Positions 1-10,900 of a DNA stretch of 64,000 nucleotides are shown piece after piece. The notes under the pieces are model-generated. The model was not told the DNA's origin. It saw only the letters and a list, made by a program, of their open reading frames with translations, and made no database searches. The DNA is from Sipunculus nudus (Eukaryota; Annelida; Sipuncula; Golfingiida; Sipunculidae): assembly GCA_026874595.1 (NCBI GenBank), contig CM049309.1, positions 42,051,079 to 42,115,078 of the forward strand, given 5' to 3'. Within the stretch, counting starts at the first letter, position 1; each line of letters opens with the position of its first letter. A program made the translations under genes and the position numbers.

Positions 1-2480
1 TGGATGATAATTCCTGCTTTTATTGAAGTAATGATTTCAAAATTGACTTATATATGTCCCATTGAAAAAGCAAGACCCAAATTGATTTTGGGGTCATGAG
101 GTCAAAGGTCAAGGTCACAGGAAACCTCTTTAAAAAGATTGTGGATGCATTTTCAGCCAAACAATTCATCTCAGATTTTTTTTTATCTTGCACATATAGT
201 TCACCTGCCAAGAGTGGAAGACCCCTATCAATTTTGAGGTCACAAGGTCAAAGGTGAAGTTCACAGGAGCCATATGTCCAAAAATTAGTTTCTGGATGAT
301 AATTCCTGCTTTTATTGATGTATGGATTTCAAACTTGACTTATATATGTCTTATTGGAAAAGCAAGACCCAAATTGATTTTGGGGTCATGAGGTCAAAGG
401 TCAAGGTCACAGGACACATCTTTAAAAAGATGTGGATGCATTTTCAGCCAAACATTTCATCTCAGACCTTTCATCTTGCACATATAAGTCATCTGCCAAT
501 AGATGAAGACCCCTATCAATTTTGAGGTCACAAGGTCAAAGGTGAAGGTCACAGGAGCCATCTGTCCAAAAATTAGTTTCTGGATTATAATTCCTTCTTT
601 TATTGATGTATGGATTTCAAACTATACTTGTATTTGACCCATTGGAAATGCAAAACCGGAATTGAATTTCGGGTCATGAGGTCAAAGGTCAAGGTCACAG
701 GAAACATCTTTAAAAAGATTGTGGATGCATTTTCAGCCATACAATTTATCTCAGATCTTTCATTTTGCACATATAGTTCACCTGCCAAGAGTGGAAGACC
801 CCTATCAATTTTGAGGTCACAAGGTCAAAGGTGAAGGTCACAGGAGCCATATGTCCAAAAATTAGTTTCTGGATGATAATTCCTGCTTTTATTGATGTAT
901 GGATTTCAAACTTGACTTATAAATGTCCCATTGGAAAAGCAAGACCCAAATTGATTTTAGGGTCATGAGGTCGAAGGTCAAGGTCACAGGACACATCTTT
1001 AAAAAGATGTGGATGCATTTTCAGCCAAACATTTCATCTCAGATCTTTCATCTTGCACATATAGTTCACCTGCCAAGAGAGGAAGAACCCTATCAATTTT
1101 GAGGTCACAAGGTCAAAGGTGAAGGTCACAGGAGCCATCTGTCCAAAAATTAGTTTCTGGATGATAATTCCTTCTTTTATTGATGTTTGGATTTCAAACT
1201 TGACTTGTATTTGACCCATTGGAAAAGCAAGACCGGAATTGAATTTGGGGTCATGAGGTCAAAGGTCAAGGTCACAGGAAACCTCTATAAAAAGATTGTG
1301 GATGCATTTTCAGCCAAACAATTCATCTCAGATCTTTCATCTTGCACATATAGTTCACCTGCCAAGAGTGGAAGACCCCTATTAATTTTGAGGTCACAAG
1401 GTCAAAGGTGAAGGTCACAGGAGCCATATGTCCAAAAATTAGTTTCTGGATGATAATTCCTGCTTTTATTGATGTATGGATTTCAAACTTGACTTATATA
1501 TGTCCCATTGGAAAAGCAAGACCCAAATTGATTTTGGGGTCATGAGGTCAAAGGTCAAGGTCACATCTTTAAAAAGATGTGAATGCATTTTCAGCCAAAC
1601 CTTTCATCTCAGGTCTTTCATCTTGCACATATAGTTCACCTGCCAAGAGAGGAAGAACCCTATCAGTTTTGAGGTCACAAGGTCAAAGGTGAAGGTCACA
1701 GGAGCCATCTGTCCAAAAATTTTTTTTGGATGATAATTCCATCTTTTACTGATGTATGGATTTCAAACTTGGCTTTGTTATTGACCCATTAGAAAAGCAA
1801 GACCAAAATTGATTTTGGGGTCATGAGGTCAAAGGTCAAGGTCACAGGAAACCTCTTTAAAAAGATTGTGGATGCATTTTCAGCCAAACAATTCATCTCA
1901 GATCTTTCCTCTTGCACATATAGTTCACCTGCCAAGAGTGGAAGACCCCTATCAATTTTGAGGTCACAAGGTCAAAGATGAAGGTCACAGGAGCCATATG
2001 TCCAAAAATTAGTTTCTGGATGATAATTCCTGCTTTTATTGATGTATGGATTTCAAACTTGACTTGTATATGTCCCATTGGAAAAGTAAGACCAAAATTG
2101 ATTTTGGGGTCATGAGGTCAAAGGTCAAGGTCACAGGACACATCTTTAAAAAGATGTGGATGCATTTTCAGCCAAACATTTCATCTCATATCTTTCATCT
2201 TGCACATATAGTTCTCCTGCCAAGAGAGGAAGAACACTATCAATTTTGAGGTCACAAGGTCAAAGGTGAAGGTCACCGGAGCCATCTGTCCAAAAATAAG
2301 TTTCTGGATGATAATTCCTGCTTTATTGATGTATAGATTTCAAACTTGACTTGCATATGTCCCATTGGAAAAGCAAGACTCAAATTGATTTTGGGGTTAT
2401 GAGATCAAAGGTCAAGGTCACAGGACACATCTTTAAAAAGATCAAGGTCACAGGACCAACATCTTCAACAAGATTGTGGA
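1..2480 (+). repeat. 288-bp tandem satellite rich in AGGTCA half-sites
   Basis: Units begin with TGGATGATAATTCC or close variants at about 1, 293, 581, 870, 1158, 1447, 1727, 2017 and 2305, so the period is 280-292 bp. There are eight full copies and a decayed partial one. The array runs off the left edge, so its true length is unknown. Each unit holds two clusters of nuclear-receptor half-sites: AGGTCA-A-AGGTCA followed directly by AGGTCA (for example 99-117), and a second cluster with AGGTCA-CA-AGGTCA then AGGTGA. Two unit subtypes alternate. Short reading frames inside it are by-products of the repeat. Confidence 0.95.
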
Positions 2481-3538
2481 TCGTTAGATGGAATAAACAA
2501 TAAATATGCCAAGTGTCAGTATATGCTGCTAAAAATGGGGGTCTGTTCTTGTAGGAGGGGGGCCTACTATGTCTGGGGATACTCTGGCACCTGCGGTGCC
2601 AAGAAATGTCTAGTTAATAGTTTACTTCTTGGCTTGGGCAAGTATAAAATGTTCACAGAGGCTGACAGAGCATGATCACCTCCAACTTGACAGACATTAT
2701 AAGTGGTAGACCTTGATTAACTTTTTTATATTGAAGAAAAGAAGTCATAATACCTTGTAGTGTTAATTGAAATATGCATTTAACAGAATAGTATATTGTA
2801 GAAATATTAACAAAAAAGCATTTAAACATCCGGTAATTGTCCATCAGGAAATGTGGAACATAAATTTGGGTTCATAGTTACAATTAATGATTCTTTTTGG
2901 GCAAGTAAAAAATTGTAGAGAAAGTAAAAGTTAGATGTTACTTGCCCATTGGAATATTTTATACTCTTTGCTGATGATTTTCAATCATAAAAATACCCTT
3001 GGTTGAACATTTTGGTGAGATATCATGGTGAGATAGTGGATTCAAATCTCAGCCGAGGAAGTGAGGTGTTCACGGTCGACCCCCACCCAGGGTGAGGGCT
3101 CTGCAGGGTTAATGGGAAGGTTGTGCCCCACAGCTGTGTATCACTCACATATGAGTGCATCTTTGGGGGGGTTCCTTGGTGTTATGCCCCAGCAATGGGG
3201 ATGATAACTCACCCAGGACCCGCAGGTGCAGTAGACACAAAGTCTGGGTGACACCAGGATACAAAATAAAAATGATAGGAAGTGAGTGATACCACCCTGT
3301 CAAGCAGTCCCAAACTGAAATGGAAACTCTGCAGATGTACATACTTAGGTTAAGAATTAGATATGTCAGCATTAAAAAATGGAGGTGGTTACCTCCACAA
3401 ATAATTAAAAAAAAAAAAAAAAAAGAATTTCATGGTTTAAGTTCTAACCCTGATTGTTGGAAGGTTCTTTACAGAGTTAGAAATATTTAATGGAGGTTTA
3501 TAAATCTTTTAAGTTATGTTAATATTAATTTTTTTCAG
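2481..3538. other. Intronic or upstream DNA with possible SINE ending in poly(A)
   Basis: No coding exon was recognised between the satellite and the first transporter exon. From about 3000 to 3424 the sequence contains a weak tRNA B-box-like stretch (ATTCAAATCTC near 3032) and ends in a run of about 18 A near 3407-3424, which could mark an old SINE. The motif GTTCACGGTCGACCC near 3070 recurs near 35536, so part of this stretch is dispersed. No convincing A box or target-site duplication was seen, and the SINE reading is tentative. Confidence 0.35.
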
Positions 3539-3638
3539 GCTGGGATGTACCTGTTCCAGATTCTTGATTGGTATGCTGCTGCCTTCTCTGTCATGTTCAT
3601 TGCACTTTTTGAGTGTCTGGTGATTTCTTGGGTGTACG
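3539..3638 (+). CDS. SLC6 transporter exon, TM10
   Basis: The exon follows a polypyrimidine tract ending in CAG and ends at a GTAAGTG donor. It starts in phase 0 and ends after one base of the next codon. It encodes the conserved [13 protein letters not shown] stretch and the rest of TM10 through SWVYG. Upstream exons for TM1-TM9 were not seen in the window. Confidence 0.88.
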
Positions 3639-6600
3639 GTAAGTGTATTTATACAATGATTACAGTGTTGATAACAACAATTTTATCATTTGATTGTTAA
3701 TTATTTACCTTCCAACTAGTGTAGGGACGATGAAATTGATACATTTATATTCTATATTGATACCTTTATATAGAAATCCTCTTTAAAATTGGCCAGTATC
3801 AATATTTACATACACTACAGCCTTGGCCACTTTGAACCATATAGCTGTTTAGTAATTGATTAATGAGCATAATTATTGAAAAGTTGCCCATTGTGTAATC
3901 TGGTAGGACAAATTTTTAAACTGACATTGGTATGGTGACATTGTCTGCAGTTAAATTTTATCTCTTCATGTATTTGGTGTTCCAGGCTCCAGCCGACTTT
4001 ACGATGAGATCGAGATGATGATTGGTTACAGGCCTTGTATCTGGTGGGCCATCTGCTGGAGGTTTATCACGCCTGCTCTCATGGTGGTCAGTAATTTTCA
4101 TTAAAATATTCTCCCATCATAAGTTAAAAAGAGACTCGCATAGAAATACAGCAGAACTCTACATTGGGACAACCCCTCCAGCTTGACCACCCCATCATTA
4201 ATACAGCATATTTTGGTTCTGCAAACAGAGTGGAATAAAGTTTCATTTTATCTACACACCACAGTTGCTTGACACTACAATGGTGCCCTGCATCTTCAGT
4301 TTTGTTGGCTGTAGGATGGTTAAGGTAGTAAATTAATGGATTCAATGGATAAATTGATTCACAAATTTATTATATAAACTTCAGTATGTTTGCTCAGCAG
4401 TTTTGTTGTATGTCTGTGGATAGTTGTGGTCAATAAATATTAAACAATATTGATGTAAACTTAGTAATATAATGCTGAAGCACTTTTTAATATTCATGAA
4501 TAATGTTCCAGTCTGCAAAAAATGAGAGCAAATCTTTACCTTTATACTGTCAAATTTTGTGTCAAGTATTCTAAACACTTAATTTACCTTTTTTCCATAT
4601 TTTCAGTCCATGTTGATATACAGTATGATCAGTTATGTTCCGCCTACATACGGAGAATATCAGTACCCATTCTGGGCCCAGATCTTTGGATGGTGCGTTG
4701 CAATGATCTCCCTCGTTCCAATCCCTGCCCACTTTGTTCGGGAATTATTAACGCAAAAAGGAAATCTAAAACAGGTAAGTTGATCATTTATTGTACTCTT
4801 TAACAGATCTTTTTCATGCAAGTTGTGGGTGAAAAAGGATTGTTTTTTTTTTTTATTTGACAAAGTTGCAGCGCAGTGTTTGGCTGGACAAGGGATGTTA
4901 CTTAGATGCAAACACAGAAGTGTTTGGTGCAAAAACAATGTATTTGTAAATTTTAGTCAAGCCAATGACAGATCTAGGTAATGAATCTTCATTAATCCTT
5001 TTTAGCGAACCTGTGAGCTTATGCGATGGTGCGATGGCGTCCGTCGTGTGTCGTGTGTCGTCTGTACGTTAACCATAGCTATCTCAAAAACAGCAGGAGC
5101 TAGCATCACCAAATTTTTTGCAAATAATGTGTCATCCAAAAAACTATATCGGATTTTGTTTATTTTTTTTCTAACTGCATTTTCTTAGATATTATAGGGA
5201 AAAAGCTAAAAAAGTTTTAAAAATCTTCTTCTCTGAAACTGTCCAGCCAAATTGTCCAATATTTTACAGAAATGATTCCTAAAACAATCTTTCTCAAGTT
5301 TGTTCAAATGGTTCCGGTTCGGAGATTTTTGGCTGAGTTACAGGAGGTTGAACTTTGTTAACTGTGCAAAAAAGCATATTAAAATTTAAATCTCAGAAAT
5401 GGCTGGAGCTATCATCACCAAATTTTATGCCAATGTCGGTCACATAGGTCATATTTGAAATTGAGGTATTGGTGGCTCCACCTGCATCGGCCTTTTTTGT
5501 ACAGGGTCATCAGTGCCTGTATCACACTGAGGGCTACAAAAAACTTCTTCTCTGAAACCATACGGCCAAAATGTTTAATATCACACAGAAATGATCCTAG
5601 GGTAGTGCTTTCTGAAGTTTGTTCAAATGGTCTCTTTTCAGTGACTTTTGGCTAAGTTATGGGAAGCTGAATTTAGTCATATGCCATAACAGCCCATTTT
5701 AGCTCATTTGCTACAAGGATCTTCTTCTCAAAAACCACTGGGCCAAATTCTTAAATCTCACACATTAATTATCCTCAGATGTTGATAATTCAAGTTTGTT
5801 CAAATGGTTTTGGTTCAGTGATTTTTGGCTGAGTTATGGGAAGCTTAACTTAGCCATTTTGCTGTATTTTTGCATATGAGTTATAAACCTGTGAAACGTT
5901 TTTCGACTGATGCCACTGAAGCCAGTTTGTTAACTATTTTACAAGAATAATCCCTACAATAATTCTTATAATAATTGTCATTAATGGTTCCACATGAATG
6001 ATTTTTGGCTGAATTATGGAGATTGAATTGAGTCATTTTACCATATATGTTAGCTGTGTTGTGCTGTTACATCTAGCCTGGCACCAGTTTATCAACATCT
6101 ATTACATCATGCCACTAGACATTTAGATTTCAGGTTATCTTTGGTTAATATTGAGCTTTAAAAAAATTAGATTTATGATTTAAGTTATTCATCATACCAG
6201 GCAATGGGATATACATGGATATTCATCTCTCTGTGGCTATATAAAGACAACTGTACGTGGATTATAGATTATTGGTATCCCTACTGAACTTAATTCAAGA
6301 ATTTGTCATCAATGAGATATATCTGTATTTTAATTTTGCATTCAGTATGCATCCCTAATAATTTTACATATATTCCTGATTTCTTTTTTATAAAAAGTCA
6401 GCTGAAAAGCATTTTGTATTGGGAAAATAAATTTCAAAGTTATTTCAAGTAGGGGCAACCTTGGGTACAGATGGCAGCACTTGGTTTACCACTGGCAGAT
6501 TGCCAGCGCCTTGATGTTGGCCATTAGCCAAGATGATGTCAGCTCTGAAATAGTTTTGGCACAGTGCCAGGATTGGAAGGAAAGCAGCCTGGAATAGGTC

Positions 6601-7756
6601 AAGAGTTCACTCAGTGCAGTAGCTGCATTCTATTTATAGCTTTGGCAGACTGCTCACTGCATCATATTTGGCACCAAAGTTCAGCCTGAATCTATTTATA
6701 GCTTTGGCAGACTGCCAACTATGTCAGATTATGCAACAGGTCAAGAGTTCACTCAGTGCAGCCAGGTACAGGTCAAAAGTTCACTCAGTCTAGCCAGGTG
6801 CACGTCAGGAGTTCACTCAGTGCAGTAGCTTGAGGCAGCAATTTGTCACAGGTCACTCGGGGGCAACTGCCTTACTCACCTAAGCCTTGTCAGCCCAGTG
6901 CATCAAACTCTGGGGAAGTTTGATGTATTGGACTGATATTTTGACCTGCCTATGCATCTTTGATGGTATTCTCATTACAAGACAGGTGGTGCCACCTACA
7001 TTGACTTTTGCACAGTGTATGTGCCTGCTTATTTATACAGAGGACTTTGATACATCAGCCTGAAATTGGGCATATTTATACATATCAAATTGCTTTGTCG
7101 TATACAAGACTGGTGTAGCCACCTACAATAATTTTTGCACAATGTGTGTCCCTGCTTATTTCTCAGGAGGGGTTTGATATATCAGTCTGAAAATCGGAAT
7201 ATGTGTATATCTCTGATAGCTTCGAATTATACAAGACTGGTGGTGCCAGCTACAATCGTTTTTGTGTTGTGTGCACCCATGCCAGAATTTCAGCAGTGAT
7301 GTTAGTGTAATTGTGTCTTATTCAAAATGTTTAGTACTTGCATTGTTCATATACATGAAAAGTAATGGTCCAGCATTGAAGCATTATACCTGGTGTATTT
7401 CCCAATGCACAGGTTCGCATTAGGCCTGTAGGCCTTGTTTATATTTTGTCTTGTTTTGTGAAATTTGTAAAATCCTGATGGAAAATAATAAATGATTTTT
7501 TACAAAATCTTCACAATAGTAGCATGTGCATTCAGTTCACACTTGTAACACTTTGTTACAGAGGTTCCAGAGAGCACTTGTACCTGACCCAACGTGGGGA
7601 CCAGCTTTACAGAAACATCAAGCCGAATATCGCTTGAAGCACAACATGGAACAGGGTCCTATATACAAACTCAGTGATATGAAAGACTCAAATATGAGCC
7701 CCATACATGAAGAGAAACACCCCTGCCTCAATGGCGCCGCGAGTGACTTTGCATAG
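3539..7756 (+). CDS. SLC6 Na+/Cl- coupled transporter, C-terminal exons (partial)
   Basis: Four exons (3539-3638, 3986-4086, 4607-4774, 7562-7756) join in frame with GT-AG introns to give 187 residues and a TAG stop. The product is the C-terminal part of a neurotransmitter:sodium symporter, a plasma-membrane protein that takes up small amino-acid-type substrates with Na+ and Cl-. Visible hallmarks are the TM10 motif [23 protein letters not shown] before TM11, CWRFITP at the start of TM11, and [11 protein letters not shown] leading into TM12. A cytoplasmic tail with [12 protein letters not shown] follows. The EMMIG...CW.F.TP and .TYG.Y.YP.W patterns resemble the glycine/proline transporter branch more than GABA or monoamine carriers, but the substrate cannot be fixed because TM1-TM9 and the binding-site residues lie left of the window. 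The last intron is 2.8 kb and repeat-filled. Confidence 0.88.
3986..4086 (+). CDS. SLC6 transporter exon, TM10-TM11 loop
   Basis: The exon completes the split Gly codon of WVYG and encodes [16 protein letters not shown] and the start of TM11 ([11 protein letters not shown]). The donor at GTCAGT (4087) keeps the frame of the next exon. A second GT four bases on (GTAATT) would break the frame and is not favoured. Confidence 0.87.
4607..4774 (+). CDS. SLC6 transporter exon, TM11-TM12
   Basis: A 56-codon phase-0 exon between TTTTCAG and GTAAGT. It encodes the end of TM11, the extracellular loop with [12 protein letters not shown], and TM12 with [25 protein letters not shown] stretch then begins the cytoplasmic tail. 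Confidence 0.88.
5000..6060 (+). repeat. Diverged dispersed repeat in the last SLC6 intron
   Basis: The stretch opens with GCGATGGTGCGATGGCGTCC and short GTCGTGTGTC duplications. It then holds about four decayed units sharing AAGTTTGTTCAAATGGT and GATTTTTGGCTGAGTTA at roughly 200-bp spacing. No reading frame is conserved. This fits an old non-coding dispersed repeat rather than a gene. Confidence 0.7.
6590..6900 (+). repeat. Short repeated block with GTTCACTCAGTGCAG
   Basis: The phrase AGAGTTCACTCAGTGCAG recurs four times with variants between about 6600 and 6835, and TATTTATAGCTTTGGCAGACTGC recurs in part. The copies are irregularly spaced, which suggests a degenerated local repeat in the intron. 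Confidence 0.6.
6930..7280 (+). repeat. Array of a ~140-bp repeat (GGTGGTGCCACC family), locus 1
   Basis: Three degenerate units share ACAAGACTGGTGGTGCCACC, a TTTTTGCACAGTGTGTG stretch, and a GATATATCAGCCTGAAA stretch. The same unit appears at 35940-36620 in this orientation and at 12590-13836 in the opposite one. The reverse complement of these units aligns with the latter by eye around the palindromic core. Confidence 0.7.
7562..7756 (+). CDS. SLC6 transporter terminal coding exon
   Basis: After TTTGTTACAG the frame reads [19 protein letters not shown], typical of the post-TM12 tail of SLC6 carriers. It ends at TAG after a hydrophilic segment of about 45 residues. An ATG upstream at 7526 is in the same frame but lies before the splice acceptor, so it is not a start. 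Confidence 0.87.
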   Translation, partial: RFQRALVPDPTWGPALQKHQAEYRLKHNMEQGPIYKLSDMKDSNMSPIHEEKHPCLNGAASDFA

Positions 7757-7952
7757 GTTAAAGTTATGTGACAATAATATGAGATTTAACATATAAGGGA
7801 CAGATGCAACCACAACACTGTTGGTGATATGCAGTTAGATGGCCTTATATTTCACCGCCCTGGTAGCAGGGTGCATATAAAACAATCGATGTGGTAGCCA
7901 AAGTTGTTTTCAAGATTTAAACCTTGAGATCCACCAACTGTGGAAAAATAAA
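7757..7952 (+). other. Proximal 3' UTR of the SLC6 gene with AATAAA
   Basis: The sequence after the stop codon is non-coding and reaches a poly(A) signal AATAAA at 7947-7952. Other AATAAA motifs lie further on (for example near 11968), so a longer 3' UTR is possible. Nothing here decides which signal is used. Confidence 0.5.
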
Positions 7953-7959
7953 GATAATT

Positions 7960-10900
7960 CAGATAAATGGTGGATTAAATAAGTCTTTTGTGTTCTTGGT
8001 TTTGTGCACAGTGGCACACTTACTATTGCAGGCCTGCCAAATCACTCTTTTTTTTTTGAGGATATACTGAAAATGAGGCTACTGGGTAATTACTCTATTT
8101 TTTCACTCTTGTTTTTCAGCAACATTTTTTTTCTCATTGAAAAAAAAATTGATATATACTATTTCTCTCCTGCTATAATAGTCCAATTTGAACAAGAATG
8201 GGACACTTCACAATTGTTGTGTGTGCAAATGACCAGCATGTGTCACAACGTGTGGAAAATGCTTCATGCAGGGGGATGTGCAATGTATGTTTCTGACTTT
8301 TGGAGCGATATATATACACAGACTTAGTATGTGAAGAACATCTTTATTCAGTTTGTGATTAAAAAAATTGGTAATTGCTCTTAATTTTATTCTTTTTTTC
8401 ACTCTTTATTTCAGATAAGGCTACTTTTTTTTTTTTTACCAGCACACTTACTCCTTTTTTCAGTCATTTACCTTTGACAGGCCTGCATTGCTTTATTGTT
8501 ATATATGGTAGAGTACAGTGGAGTCTGATAAAATTTTGTAGTATTTTATCAGTGTAGAACTCATGAGTCGTCACACAAGTATTTTCATTCCAGGTGAGAC
8601 TAACCAGTCATTGACATCCACATCTTAAACCAGATGGTGTCTTTTATATAAAATATATATTTATAAATATCATATTTTTATTTTGAATAAGAATACTAGG
8701 AATACAATCTAATTTTGATACTTTGTGCCAATCATTAGGCTCTTTAGTGTATCAAACAGTTGCCATATCTGATCATCATGGCACTTTTTTCGATGAGAGG
8801 TATCAGATTTCCTTGCCAACCAGTAGCATAGTAGAGAGTGTGTGTATGCTGAATTTTTCTATTTGACACATTGAATGAAAATAGTGGGACCATAGAACAG
8901 TATTTTTTATGTGAAGTGTGAACAAGATTTCTGTCAGAGGTCTCTACACTTTTACACACACTCTTAAATATAATCAGCAGTTTTGGAAGGTATGAATCTG
9001 AAATTTTTAAATGAGCATTTGGCATGTTTTGCTTCAAGGCTGATCAGTCATTAAATTTAATTGTAAACATCAGTACCACATTTCCTACCATACAGAGTTG
9101 TCTTGCCATTTCAGCTGAACTGTTTAAAAAAAAAAGTGTCCCTTAATAAATCCTCAACTGCAATATCAGCTTCATTACATAAATATGCTTAAGATTTTTT
9201 CAAGTTTGTTACAGAGAAGGAACAGGTGATATGATCACTGTAAATATATGATCTTTGAAACAATTTGCTTAATAATTTAATTATGAAACATCAAAAGATA
9301 GCACCTTGTCAATGAGAAGAATTTATTCATTGAATGTTAAGAAGAAATATCATTAAGACTTAGTAAGATAATTTCTTGTAGATAAGTGGCTTTGATATTT
9401 TCTGTATTTCTGCAGAGTAAGACCAGCTCGTATATTATTCCTCTCAGAAAATTGAAAATTGATGCAGAACAAAATGATCACAGTAAAAAGAGTTTTATTT
9501 TATCCCATGCATACTTTACTGTAGCCAAATTCCTAATCAGATGCTTGGTTTATTACAACTGGCTCACATTGTATCTCTTTATCTAGAATCAGTTTTACAG
9601 CAGGATTCTTGGTGGTCAAGTTTCTTTCATGACCATGCTAAAACACCAGAAGATTAAATTTGGAGGAACACGGAATACCATATCACCCTCATTCTAGTAT
9701 TTTCAGGCAAATATTACAACTGCACAGGTGCATTTGCCATAGTATCCCTACAGTTCGTGCAATACATGTGTAATTTCATAGTAGGAGCCTGGAGTGGGGT
9801 TTTGTATATAGTAATGACATGACTATAAAGCCAGCCTTTAAGTACTAGGCCTATCTTAGAGATGTAAAGCATAATGAATCCTGATGAGGCCTAGTCCATG
9901 ATCATGTTATAACGGGAGCAGGGTATATTTGTATGATATTTACAAAATGCAAAATCCTTGACACTTCATTCTCAAACTGATATCAGAGTGCGCTTTAAAG
10001 GAATAATTTGTGCTATATGATTGAAGTTTTGAGTTTAAGTGTAAGTGTAAAGGTATCATAATACTAAAGAAAAATACATTTTGCGAATTGTGATCAGGAT
10101 CAGTTGTAATATAAATTGTTAAATCAGTATAAGGCTTCAGGGAATATGAATTGTGAAATCAGTATAAGGCTTCGGGGGGGGGCCTTCTTTACTGCATAAA
10201 TAGCTCCGTACACATGACCAAGTGAAAATATCAAATCCAAGTACAGCCAAAATCCAAAATTATGACCACCAATTAGTCTTCAATAAACTGGTTGCATTTC
10301 CAAGGAGGTCCTCTAAGTGACAAGTGATCCTTAGATGACTGATATAAAGAGCAAAACAGATTTGAAACCATAAAAATTGTTTGTTATTTTGAGGTGGTCG
10401 ATACACTGAGGTGGTCATTATGTGTGGTTTTACTATGATGTCCTGGAGTTTTGAATCAAAGGAGAGGAACTGTTAAAATAGCATTACCTGCACTTATTGA
10501 AACAGGAAACTGATTTTGTTGTCACTTGTATAGTATTCATCATATTGATGACATCATTCCTCCATTTCTTTTTCAATTATATGAATAACTGCTGTTTTAA
10601 TTATTAAACTGCCATTTCAGTTTTTTTTTGTTTCATTCAGTCACCTGTATACCTGTATACTGCCTTTGGCACAACTTGTTATGGATCTGCATTTTGAATA
10701 TGACCACACTGTAATGAAAACCTTGCAGAATTCAACATGGAGACATGTCATTGCAGCCCACTGGTTTGATAGGGTCTGTTCATCATTTTTTGTAGTTTGT
10801 ACATATTTTGTAAGAAGAATATTTATAGTTTTTTTTTTTACTGAAAAGAACAATAGATGTTTCAAAATGTCTACACAATCCATGTTAAGAGATTAGTTGC

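Noticed and set aside
322-2249. Several 60-75-codon open frames with MDFKLDLY starts on the plus strand
   Set aside because: They recur once per satellite unit and follow the repeat, not a coding constraint.
1-2480. CRISPR-like reading of the regular repeats
   Set aside because: Units are contiguous 288-bp repeats without unique spacers, and the genome is clearly eukaryotic.
3020-3424. Functional tRNA gene at the B-box-like motif
   Set aside because: No A box at normal distance and no cloverleaf; at most a decayed SINE.
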